Source: Clostridia bacterium (GTDB lineage Bacteria > Bacillota_E > RBS10-35 > JAJYVN01). From it: a stretch of DNA of 5,530 nt. The number at the start of each line of letters is the position of its first letter. Within the stretch, counting starts at the first letter, position 1. The notes beneath the pieces were generated by a model. The model was not told the origin of the DNA. It did no database searches and worked only from the letters and a program-made list of their open reading frames with translations. Both the position numbers and the translations under genes were made by a program. Positions 1 through 5,530 of the stretch are shown here, piece by piece. The stretch lies in NCBI GenBank assembly GCA_027335515.1, contig DAHWHT010000336.1:1-5530 (forward strand). Reading direction: 5' to 3'.

Positions 1-645
1 GGAGCGCAACGGCCGGTCGGTAGTGGAGCAGTTGGCGTCTCTCCGGTTTCTCACCAAGGAAGGCGTCCCGAGCGTGCTGGGTGTCCTGGTCTTGGGACGC
101 GACCCGACCCGGTTCGTGCCGGGTGCCTACATCCAGTTTCTGCGCATCGATGGGACGAGACTTACCGACCCTGTTAAGGACCAAAGAGAGATCGGTGGTC
201 CGCTCCCTGACATCCTGCGCCTGCTGGACGAGGCCCTGGCGGTCAATGGTCCGTACGTTCGGACGTTACAGGGGGAGCCAGGGAGGCCCATGAACCGGAC
301 TATCCCCTCGTTGCCCTTCGACAACTGGCCCGTAACGCGTTGCTCCATCGGCGATATGAGGGCACAAATGCTCCCGTGCGCTTAACGTGGTTCCGTGACC
401 GGGTCGAGATTCTGAGTCCAGGGGGCCCCTTCGGACAGGTGAACAGAGCGAATTTCGGACGCCCCGGCATTTCCGATTATCGCAATCCGCATGTGGCGGA
501 GGCGATGAAGGCACTCGGCTACGTTCAAAGGTTCGGCATGGGTATCCAGTTAGCCCGTGAGGAGTTGCGCCGCAACCGCAACCCACCACTGAGGTTCGAT
601 GTGGAGGATACGGATGTCCTCGTGACACTGGAGGCTGTGCCATGA
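1..645 (+). pseudogene. AlbA_2/Schlafen-like ATP-binding protein with GHKL-type C-terminal domain, 5'-partial and frameshifted
   Basis: The gene enters from upstream, so its N-terminal DNA/RNA-binding AlbA_2 part lies mostly outside the window. Bases 2 to about 250 read in one phase (ERNGRSVVEQLASLRFLT, then FLRIDGTRLTDPVKDQ and GGPLPDILRLLDEAL), which is typical of the family between the AlbA_2 and ATPase parts. From about 253 the homologous text continues in another phase: EPDYPLVALRQLARNALLHR (292-351), then SPGGPFG (415-435) and RFGMGI (529-546). These resemble the N, G1 and G2 boxes of a GHKL ATPase. A net indel of -1 (mod 3) at roughly 248-270 is needed to join the two halves. Its exact position is unclear because both phases give plausible residues there. 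The 3' end is intact and its TGA overlaps the ParA start (ATGA), so the two were co-translated. The gene may be inactive, or the shift may be a sequencing error. The family assignment is from remembered sequence patterns; the biochemical role is unknown. Confidence 0.77.
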
Positions 646-1643
646 GTCATGTCGCCGTGGCGCTCTTCAACAACAAGGGCGGGGTGGGCAAGACCTCCCT
701 CGTTTACCATCTGGCCTGGATGTTCAACCGGCGCGGATTGTCTGTTCTTGCGGCGGACCTCGATCCGCAAGCGAACCTTACCGCGATGTTCATCGATGAT
801 GACCGCTTGGAGGAGTTGTGGCCCGAGACGGGGCGCTCGGCGACAGTGTTCGGGGCCGTGCAGCCGTTGCTACGCGGTGTGGGGGATATTGTGCCCGCAC
901 ACGTGGAACAGGTGGACGACCGCCTGCACATCATTCCTGGGGATCTGGCGCTGTCGAGCTTTGAGGATGAACTCAGTACGCAATGGCCCGATTGCCTCGA
1001 CGGGAAGGAACGAGCCTTTCGCGTGATCTCCGCCTTGGGGCGCGTGATCGACGAAGCGGCGGATCGTATCGCGGCGGACGCGGTGCTCATCGACGTAGGC
1101 CCGAATCTTGGGGCCATCAATCGAGCGGCATTGATCGCGTCCGATTGTGTTGTGGTCCCGTTGGCGCCGGATTTGTTCTCCCTTCAAGGGCTCCGCAACC
1201 TTGGGCCAACGCTTCGGATTTGGCGGCAGGGATGGCAGGACCGACTCGCCAAGAGCCCTGACCCAGGGGGACTGGCCCTGCCACAAGGTGCGATGGAGCC
1301 CGTGGGGTATGTGGTCCTCCAGCGCGCCGTCCGACTTGATCGGCCGGTGCGGGCGTATGAGCGCTGGATCGCGCGCATTCCGGAAGTGTATCGCACAGCC
1401 GTTCTCGACAGGGAGATCGAGGACGGGGCAGCACTCCCCGACGATCCGCACTGCCTGGACATGGTAAAGCACTACCGCAGCCTCATGCCGATGGCCCAGG
1501 AGGCCAAAAAGCCCATGTTTCTCCTTCGACCTGCTGATGGTGCCATCGGGGCGCATGGGCAAGCAGTGCAGTCGGCCTATCACGACTTCGAGCGTCTGGC
1601 CGTCCGGATCGCGGAACGGACCCATCTCCCTTTGAGCGGATGA
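642..1643 (+). CDS. ParA/Soj-like deviant Walker ATPase
   Basis: This 333-residue protein is a cytoplasmic P-loop ATPase of the ParA/MinD superfamily. The deviant Walker A motif KGGVGKTS is at residues 12-19 with the signature lysine K12 and catalytic lysine K17. The A' motif follows as ADLDPQANLT (38-47), and Walker B is VLIDVGPNLG (148-157, D151). PLAPDLFSLQGLRNLGPTL (173-191) is a typical switch segment. The protein is longer than plain Soj (about 250 residues): it has an insertion at about 52-125 and a C-terminal extension after about 200, including PVGYVVLQ and KHYRSLMPMAQEA. Start ATG 642 lies inside the stop of the preceding gene (ATGA), indicating translational coupling. No ParB gene or parS-like site is visible nearby, so classical plasmid or chromosome partition is not supported. 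A subfamily that travels with AlbA_2-type ATP-binding proteins is the likelier reading. The frame is intact although its partner is broken. The base composition looks less GC-rich than the hydrolase block to the right, consistent with separate origin. Confidence 0.93.
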   Translation: MSHVAVALFNNKGGVGKTSLVYHLAWMFNRRGLSVLAADLDPQANLTAMFIDDDRLEELWPETGRSATVFGAVQPLLRGVGDIVPAHVEQVDDRLHIIPGDLALSSFEDELSTQWPDCLDGKERAFRVISALGRVIDEAADRIAADAVLIDVGPNLGAINRAALIASDCVVVPLAPDLFSLQGLRNLGPTLRIWRQGWQDRLAKSPDPGGLALPQGAMEPVGYVVLQRAVRLDRPVRAYERWIARIPEVYRTAVLDREIEDGAALPDDPHCLDMVKHYRSLMPMAQEAKKPMFLLRPADGAIGAHGQAVQSAYHDFERLAVRIAERTHLPLSG

Positions 1644-1794
1644 GGCCTGGCCTGCGGGCGCTGGCCGAAACGGCGTAACCCCAGGTGGCGCCAAGATCGA
1701 CTTCAGGCTGCCTGTCTGGGGAGGGGCTCCCATGTCTGTCCACAGCGAATAGCGAGGGGCCAAGTAAGAGCTGGCCGCCGATGGCGTTAGCGAC

Positions 1795-2150
1795 GGTCAC
1801 GGCGTCCCCGTCATCGACCTGACGCGGCAGGGCCGCGGCCGCGCGACGGACCCGCATCGGTCCGGCGGCTCCCCGCCGCCGAAGTCGATCACGGCTGCCA
1901 GCAACGAGTACCTGGCCAGTCTCATCCGCTGCCGTTGGGAAAGCGCGGGTCTGCACCCGCTCCGCGACCGGGACTTCCGGGAAGACGAGCCCCGGGCCCA
2001 CCGCGGTGCCGATCCTCAGACGATGGCCTCGCACTGCAACCGCGCCAGCGGCCTCTTACACAGGCTCCACGTCCCGAACATCGCCGCCGCGTTGCGGCAC
2101 CTGCAGCGGCATTCGAGGCGGCCGCGCTGGTCCTTGCCCTCGGACGGCCC
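1795..2150 (+). mobile_element. Decayed ISAs1-family transposase remnant (C-terminal part)
   Basis: One forward phase (open from 1768 after a TAA at 1765) reads as a worn copy of the C-terminal half of an ISAs1-type DDE transposase. GVPVIDLTRQGRGR (about 1801-1842) resembles the VPV-x-D-x-TR-x-x-G-x-GR segment. YLASLIRCRWES...LH (1909-1953) matches the L-x-x-LLRGHWxIEN-x-LH block with IEN lost. RDRDFREDEPRAHRGADPQ (from about 1960) matches RDVTFxED-x-SRxRxGxxPQ, followed by MASHCNR for MAxxRN. LHVPNIAAALRH (from about 2065) matches the conserved NIAAALRHHAR tail. After about 2110 the match continues better in another phase (ALVLALGRPLL), suggesting a frameshift. No start, N-terminal domain or terminal inverted repeats are visible, so it is an inactive fragment. 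The match is by eye and the conserved positions are dispersed, but their order and spacing are right. Confidence 0.68.
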
Positions 2151-2449
2151 CTGCTCTGCCGCTCTCCGGCATCCTCCCCGGCCACGTCCCCGCACACCGG
2201 GGTCGCCTCCCCCTCGCTCCAGGCCATCTCACACACACGGTCATCGGCTGCCCGCCACGCCGCCCAGCGCCGCCGGCCCCAGCCGACCATCGCCTTCCTG
2301 GCTCACGACTTGGACGGTTTCTTGGGGGCCGCGCCCTCCCGGCTGATCGTCGCGGCTGCGTCCCGCCCCGTTGCGGCAGGGGCGGACAGTCCGCTCCCCG
2401 CGTCGCCCCGAGCTGCCAAGAAGGCCCGTAGCGCCCGTGGCCCAGACGC
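2151..2449. other. GC-rich stretch with no supported gene
   Basis: This stretch lies between the IS relic and the MerR-type promoter. All open phases translate into proline-, arginine- and alanine-rich text without recognisable domains, as expected from GC-rich noncoding DNA. No ribosome binding site with a convincing start, no tRNA-like fold and no tandem repeat was seen. It may contain further decayed IS or flanking sequence that is too worn to identify. Confidence 0.5.
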
Positions 2450-2481
2450 TTGACCTTGACCTTGGGTCAAGGTTGGAGAAT
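2450..2481 (+). promoter_or_regulatory. MerR-type promoter with overlong spacer, driving the serine hydrolase
   Basis: TTGACC (2450-2455) is a good -35 box. A -10 candidate follows as GGAGAA (2475-2480, 19-base spacer) or GAGAAT (2476-2481, 20-base spacer, 4 of 6 matches to TATAAT). A 19-20 base spacer is the hallmark of promoters that MerR-family activators remodel by untwisting DNA. The layout TTGACCTT...AAGGTT is the same frame as in known CueR-type promoters. The implied start of transcription, near 2487-2489, lies just before the ribosome binding site and gives a very short leader. Confidence 0.75.
2453..2473. promoter_or_regulatory. MerR-family operator: perfect 9-3-9 inverted repeat
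   Basis: ACCTTGACC (2453-2461), TTG, then GGTCAAGGT (2465-2473) is a perfect inverted repeat of 21 bases. It overlaps the end of the -35 box and fills the spacer, which is where MerR-family dimers bind. The likely ligand-sensing regulator is the MerR protein encoded at 4046-4783. No second copy was found upstream of that gene, so the regulator is probably autoregulated through read-through from this site. Confidence 0.78.
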
Positions 2482-2490
2482 CCGTGCGAC

Positions 2491-2499
2491 GGGGAGGGG
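2491..2499 (+). promoter_or_regulatory. Ribosome binding site deciding the hydrolase start
   Basis: GGGGAGGGG lies 5 bases before ATG 2505. An in-frame GTG at 2484 lies upstream of this site and close to or before the predicted transcription start, so ATG 2505 is the better start. Confidence 0.7.
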
Positions 2500-2504
2500 T
2501 TGCC

Positions 2505-3932
2505 ATGGCACAGACGAGGCTTTCCGAGGTGGCGGCGCGCATCCGCGACCAGGCCGCGGCCCAGTGCGCCGCGAGCCAAGTTCCGGGGTATCTGGCCGGG
2601 GTGTACCACGACGGGCAGCAGGAGATCGTGGCCTACGGGGTGGCGAACGCCACCACGGGCGCGCCCATGCTGGAGGCCACCGGCTTCCTATACGGGTCGA
2701 TCACCAAGGTGATGACGGCGACGCTGATCCTCCAACAGGTCGAGCGGGGCATCATCGACATCGACGCGCCCGTCGTGCGGTATCTGCGGGAGTTCCGACT
2801 GGCCGAGCCGTCCACCCCGGACCAGATTCGGGTACACCACCTCCTCAACCACACCAACGGGATCGACGCCGACCTGTTCTTCCGGGAGGCCACCGGACGG
2901 GACGCCGTGCAGACCTTCGTGGACCGGTTGGGACGGCGCTGCGGCGCCCTGTTCGCCCCCGGCGAGTACATCAGTTACTCGAACGGGGGCATGATCGTCG
3001 ACGGGCGGCTGCTGAAGGTTGTGACGGGCACTCCGTACCACGACCTCCTCGCCCAGGACGTCTACGGGCCCGCCGGGATGGATGCGTCGTGCACCTCGGC
3101 CGCGGACGCGATCCTCCGGAGCACCGCGGTGGGCCACTTCCCGGACCCGGCCGGCGCAGGGCCCCGCCGTACCGCAATGTTCAAGCTGCCAGACTCCTGG
3201 GCGCCGGCGGGCGCCACGCCGATCGGTACGATCCATGACCTGCTGGCGTTCGGACGGACGCACCTTCGCAACGGCCTGTCCCCCGCGGGGCGGCGCGTGC
3301 TGTCGGGCGAATCCGCCGCGCGCATGCGGACTGTGTCGTACGATATGGAGACGCCGAACGTGCAGGCCATGGGGCTCGGATGGCCCCTCATGCCGTTCGG
3401 GGGCGCGAGCGTGCTCTCGATCTCCGGGGCATCCCCTGGAGGGGTCGCCGTGCTCGCCGTGGTGCCGGGGCACGACCTCGTCTTTGCGGCGTTCGCCAAT
3501 GCCCCCAGCGCGCTACCGCTCCACAACCGGGTGCTGCTCAATCTGCTCAGGGAGCACCTCGGCCTTGAGCCCCCGGATCTGGGTGCGGAGCCTATCCCCG
3601 TCGCCGACCTCGCGCCCTTTGCGGGCACGTACCGCTCGAATCAACTGCGGGTGGATGTGGCGGTCGTGGACGGTCATCTGGAGGAGACGGTGACGTACGA
3701 GCCGGAGGACGAGGCCCAGGCGCGGACCTTTTCCGGCTTCTGCGGCGGTCGGGTGACCGCGCCGCCACGGCGGTTCGCGCCCGTGCGCGCGGGCCTTTTT
3801 GCCCCGGCCGGGATGCCCCTGGCGGCGCTCACCGGATACATGCGTGCGCTGCTCGTCTCCTACCACGGGGTTCAGGACGGGCGCGCCGGCTACCGTTGCG
3901 CCGCTGGCCGCATGACGCGACGCTGTCCGTAA
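2505..3932 (+). CDS. Class C beta-lactamase-like serine hydrolase
   Basis: This 475-residue protein belongs to the serine beta-lactamase-like/penicillin-binding superfamily (class C type; esterases, peptidases and transferases). The nucleophile motif SxxK is S65-I-T-K68 in YGSITKVMT. LLNHTNG (113-119) is the usual LLxHTSG landmark, and the YxN motif is Y158-S-N160. The third motif, normally HxG or KTG, falls at 305-313 as SISGASPGG. The glycine remains but the usual His/Lys position appears to be Ile306, which is unusual. Residues from about 365 form a separate C-terminal domain beginning PFAGTYRS, the small beta-barrel-like domain common in this family, ending in YHGVQDGRAGYRC. There is no signal peptide or membrane segment, so it is predicted to be cytoplasmic, unlike true beta-lactamases. 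The substrate is unknown and resistance should not be assumed. It follows a MerR-type promoter and precedes a MerR gene, so it is probably induced by a small ligand that it may modify or hydrolyse. Confidence 0.9.
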   Translation: MAQTRLSEVAARIRDQAAAQCAASQVPGYLAGVYHDGQQEIVAYGVANATTGAPMLEATGFLYGSITKVMTATLILQQVERGIIDIDAPVVRYLREFRLAEPSTPDQIRVHHLLNHTNGIDADLFFREATGRDAVQTFVDRLGRRCGALFAPGEYISYSNGGMIVDGRLLKVVTGTPYHDLLAQDVYGPAGMDASCTSAADAILRSTAVGHFPDPAGAGPRRTAMFKLPDSWAPAGATPIGTIHDLLAFGRTHLRNGLSPAGRRVLSGESAARMRTVSYDMETPNVQAMGLGWPLMPFGGASVLSISGASPGGVAVLAVVPGHDLVFAAFANAPSALPLHNRVLLNLLREHLGLEPPDLGAEPIPVADLAPFAGTYRSNQLRVDVAVVDGHLEETVTYEPEDEAQARTFSGFCGGRVTAPPRRFAPVRAGLFAPAGMPLAALTGYMRALLVSYHGVQDGRAGYRCAAGRMTRRCP

Positions 3933-3961
3933 CGCCCGACCGTCAGGGGCGGCGCGCCGGA

Positions 3962-3988
3962 GTCCGCGGCGGCACACCGCCCCCGGAC
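3962..3988 (+). other. Hairpin between hydrolase and MerR gene
   Basis: GTCCG (3962-3966) and GGCGG (3968-3972) can pair with CCGCC (3977-3981) and CGGAC (3984-3988) around a CACA loop, with a small 1x2 internal loop. No T-run follows, so it is not a standard intrinsic terminator. It could lower read-through into the regulator or stabilise the upstream mRNA end, or be chance in GC-rich DNA. Confidence 0.35.
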
Positions 3989-4045
3989 CCGGCGGACGTG
4001 CACCTGCGGCCTGGGCCGGCAAGGGATCAAGGGGGGCCAATCCGG

Positions 4046-4783
4046 ATGCTGACCATCGGGCAGCTCGCCGACTACGCGGGTGTCACCGTGAAGGCCGTTC
4101 GCCACTACCACCGCCGTGGACTACTCGAAGAACCACCGCGGGACGCCTCCGGCTACCGCCGCTACAGCGCCCAGCACGCCATTGACCTGGTCAAGATCCG
4201 GACGCTCGCCTCGGCCGGCGTTCCCCTCGGCCGCGTTAAGGAGCTGATGGCCGCCGACCCCGACCGCTTCGCGGCGGCGGTCACGGAGATCGACCAGCAG
4301 ATCCAGGAGCGGATGGGGCATCTCGTGCGCGCCAGGGAACGGGTCCGGCACCTCTCTGCGGGCGACCGGCTATTCGTCTCGCCGGAGGTCGCGGCATATC
4401 TCGACCGGCTCCGCGAGATGGGAGTGAGCCGGCGGGCGGTGCGGCTGGAACGGGATGTGTGGATCCTGCTCCATGCCGTCTGGCCGAGAGAGGCGGAGGC
4501 GTGGATCGCCGAAAAGAGCACCGCCATCGCCGATCCGGAGTTCCGCGCCATCTACTTACAGCACGACGCGGCCTTCGACTGGCCGGCGGACGATGCGCGA
4601 CTCCCTGCGCTCGCCGAACGGACCCTTCGTTGGATCGCGCAGCGGGCCCCGGCGGGTGCGGAAGATGCGCGGCCGGCGCCGGATCCGACCATCGCCCGCT
4701 TGGCCGCCACGTTCGCGGGCGCGCGGTCCCCGGCGTGGGACCGTCTGGCAGCGATCGCCCAGAGGGATGCGGCGGGCCGCTGA
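4046..4783 (+). CDS. MerR-family transcriptional regulator
   Basis: This 245-residue protein opens with MLTIGQLADYAGVTVKAVRHY, the winged helix-turn-helix start of the MerR family (HTH about residues 3-21). The wing includes RDASGYRRY (32-40), and a second helical DNA-contact segment, LVKIRTLASAGVPLGRVKEL, is at 48-67. Residues about 77-104 are a charged helix suited to antiparallel coiled-coil dimerisation. Residues 107-245 form an alpha-helical effector domain (RLFVSPEVAAYLDRLREMGV, WILLHAVWP) much longer than in metal sensors. The protein has no cysteine, so CueR/MerR/SoxR-like metal or Fe-S sensing is excluded and an organic ligand is likelier. ATG 4046 is chosen because family homology begins there and AAGGGGGG (4029-4036) is a suitable ribosome binding site; the frame is open back to 3896 but that part is non-homologous. 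It lies 113 bases after the hydrolase on the same strand and probably binds the operator at 2453-2473. Confidence 0.93.
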   Translation: MLTIGQLADYAGVTVKAVRHYHRRGLLEEPPRDASGYRRYSAQHAIDLVKIRTLASAGVPLGRVKELMAADPDRFAAAVTEIDQQIQERMGHLVRARERVRHLSAGDRLFVSPEVAAYLDRLREMGVSRRAVRLERDVWILLHAVWPREAEAWIAEKSTAIADPEFRAIYLQHDAAFDWPADDARLPALAERTLRWIAQRAPAGAEDARPAPDPTIARLAATFAGARSPAWDRLAAIAQRDAAGR

Positions 4784-4837
4784 GGCGATGGGCCGCAGGG
4801 CGCCCATAATCCCTCTCCCCGTACCGGGCACCTGCGG

Positions 4838-4856
4838 AAAACTGCCAGACGGCAGC
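4838..4856 (-). terminator. Weak intrinsic terminator candidate for the minus-strand gene
   Basis: Read on the minus strand, CTGCC-GTCT-GGCAG (4855 to 4842) is a 5-bp hairpin, extendable by one G-T pair, followed directly by TTTT (4841-4838). It lies about 190 bases beyond the stop of the minus-strand membrane-protein gene. The stem and T-run are short, so termination would be weak. The rest of 4784-5041 holds no supported gene; a tandem 8-mer CCTCGGCG is at 4977-4992. Confidence 0.3.
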
Positions 4857-5041
4857 GACGTGGGAAGACGGCGCGACAACGCGGGGGATGGGGCGACCGC
4901 GGCTGGCACCCGCAAGGACCGACTCGGCAAGAAACGAAAGCGCCAGGCCGTTGCCCAGGCGCATCCGGCGACGGGGCCTCGGCGCCTCGGCGCGTACGTG
5001 CGCCCGTGCGCAAACGACGCAGGGGAAGGATGCCGCCCCCG

Positions 5042-5494
5042 CTACAACTTCGCGATCGCGCGCTCGGCGGCGGCGAACCGCCGCCATCCGGCAGGGTGCT
5101 GCGTGGGACGGCGCGCCGACTGTTCCATCGCCTGCAGCGCCGACACTTCGAGGCGTGCGGCCGCGAGGCCGCCGCCCGAAAGGTGCGCCTCCAGCGCGGT
5201 CACGCCGGTCTCCGCCGTGTGAATCGTGGCAGCGGCACGGGTACGGTTGCCACCGCCGGCGGCATCCACGGCCGCGGCGGCGGCGGTTCCGGCGGCCGCC
5301 TGCAGCTTCGTCCGCGCCAGGGTCGGGGAGAGGGGCGCGCCCGCGCCGGCGTGCGCCTTTGAGCCGGCGGCGACGCGGTTGGGGGCAAGAAACCACGTGA
5401 GGAAGAAAAACAGCGCGACGCTGTATGCGAGTTCGAACAACACCCAGGGCCAAGTCCGCCCGGGACGTCCGCTGGCCGCTGCTGCCTCCGTCAT
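5042..5494 (-). CDS. Small single-pass membrane protein of unknown function
   Basis: I do not recognise a family. The 150-residue product has a short Arg-containing N-terminus (residues 1-14) and one strong hydrophobic helix at about 15-37, WPWVLFELAYSVALFFFLTW, with a buried Glu at 21. After this comes a long Ala/Gly-rich, mostly helical tail with regularly spaced charged residues (LARTKLQ, ALEAHL, LAAARLEV) and an Arg-rich end. There is no lipobox, and the hydrophobic segment lacks a clear cleavage site, so it is probably membrane-anchored with the tail on one side. It is convergent to the MerR gene with a 258-base gap. Codons are strongly GC-ending, as in a real gene of this genome. The start is uncertain. 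ATG 5494 lacks a clear ribosome binding site; the frame remains open to the window edge. An ATGA at 5491-5494 would also allow overlap with an upstream gene ending there. Confidence 0.62.
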   Translation of the reverse strand: MTEAAAASGRPGRTWPWVLFELAYSVALFFFLTWFLAPNRVAAGSKAHAGAGAPLSPTLARTKLQAAAGTAAAAAVDAAGGGNRTRAAATIHTAETGVTALEAHLSGGGLAAARLEVSALQAMEQSARRPTQHPAGWRRFAAAERAIAKL

Positions 5495-5530
5495 CGATCT
5501 GCGGCGCCGGCGTGCCGGGGTGTCCCCGTC

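Noticed and set aside
870..1763. 297-codon minus-strand open frame
   Set aside because: Lies fully antisense to the intact ParA gene, with no coherent domain; a mirror of its codon pattern.
1483..2034. Long minus-strand open frame (183 codons) antisense to the end of the ParA gene and the IS relic
   Set aside because: The text is Arg/Ala/Pro-rich without domains, overlaps the well-supported ParA C-terminus, and the opposite strand carries ISAs1-like residues.
2484..2504. In-frame GTG start for the serine hydrolase
   Set aside because: It lies upstream of the strong ribosome binding site and at or before the predicted transcription start; ATG 2505 fits both.
4023..4036. Possible second operator half-site (ATCAAGGG) upstream of the MerR gene
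   Set aside because: Only a partial match to one arm, with no mirror arm and no promoter boxes; more simply part of the ribosome binding region.
3896..4045. N-terminal extension of the MerR regulator
   Set aside because: MerR homology begins exactly at ATG 4046 with a good ribosome binding site; the upstream residues are Pro/Arg-rich and overlap the hydrolase end.
4977..5004. Tandem CCTCGGCG repeat and adjacent GGCGC...GCGCC hairpin
   Set aside because: Only two copies and no T-run; common by chance in GC-rich sequence.
4281..5453. 390-codon minus-strand open frame
   Set aside because: Very Arg/Pro/Gly-rich, antisense to most of the MerR gene and out of phase with the better membrane-protein gene; typical of spurious open frames in GC-rich DNA.

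Overview
This is a GC-rich bacterial window with four recognisable protein-coding loci, one decayed insertion-sequence relic and a clear MerR-type promoter. The composition, the gene content and the strong purine-rich ribosome binding sites fit a high-GC bacterium such as Actinomycetota, Chloroflexota or a high-GC Bacillota. The sequence does not allow a firmer taxonomic call.

Layout, left to right. (1) Bases 1-645 (+) hold the 3' part of an ATP-binding protein of the AlbA_2/Schlafen-like class with a GHKL-type ATPase fold. The gene enters from outside the window and is broken by one frameshift near 248-270. (2) Bases 642-1643 (+) hold an intact ParA/Soj-like deviant-Walker ATPase that overlaps the previous gene by ATGA, so the two form a translationally coupled pair. 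(3) Bases 1644-2449 have no intact gene. They contain a worn relic of an ISAs1-family transposase (about 1795-2150) and then GC-rich sequence in which I see nothing coherent. (4) Bases 2450-2481 form a MerR-type promoter: a TTGACC -35 box, an overlong 19/20-base spacer filled by a perfect 9-3-9 inverted repeat, and a -10 box. (5) Bases 2505-3932 (+) encode a class C beta-lactamase-like serine hydrolase. (6) Bases 4046-4783 (+) encode a cysteine-free MerR-family regulator. (7) On the minus strand, 5042-5494 encodes a small single-pass membrane protein of unknown function that converges on the MerR gene.

How the parts work together. The hydrolase and the MerR gene probably form one regulated unit. 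The only MerR-type operator in the window lies directly upstream of the hydrolase, and the regulator lies 113 bases downstream of it with no operator of its own, so the regulator probably controls the hydrolase and itself through read-through. The left pair (ATP-binding protein plus ParA-like ATPase) looks like a separate two-gene module of unknown function, with its first gene apparently damaged here. The IS relic separates the two blocks and suggests that the junction is an old insertion or rearrangement site.
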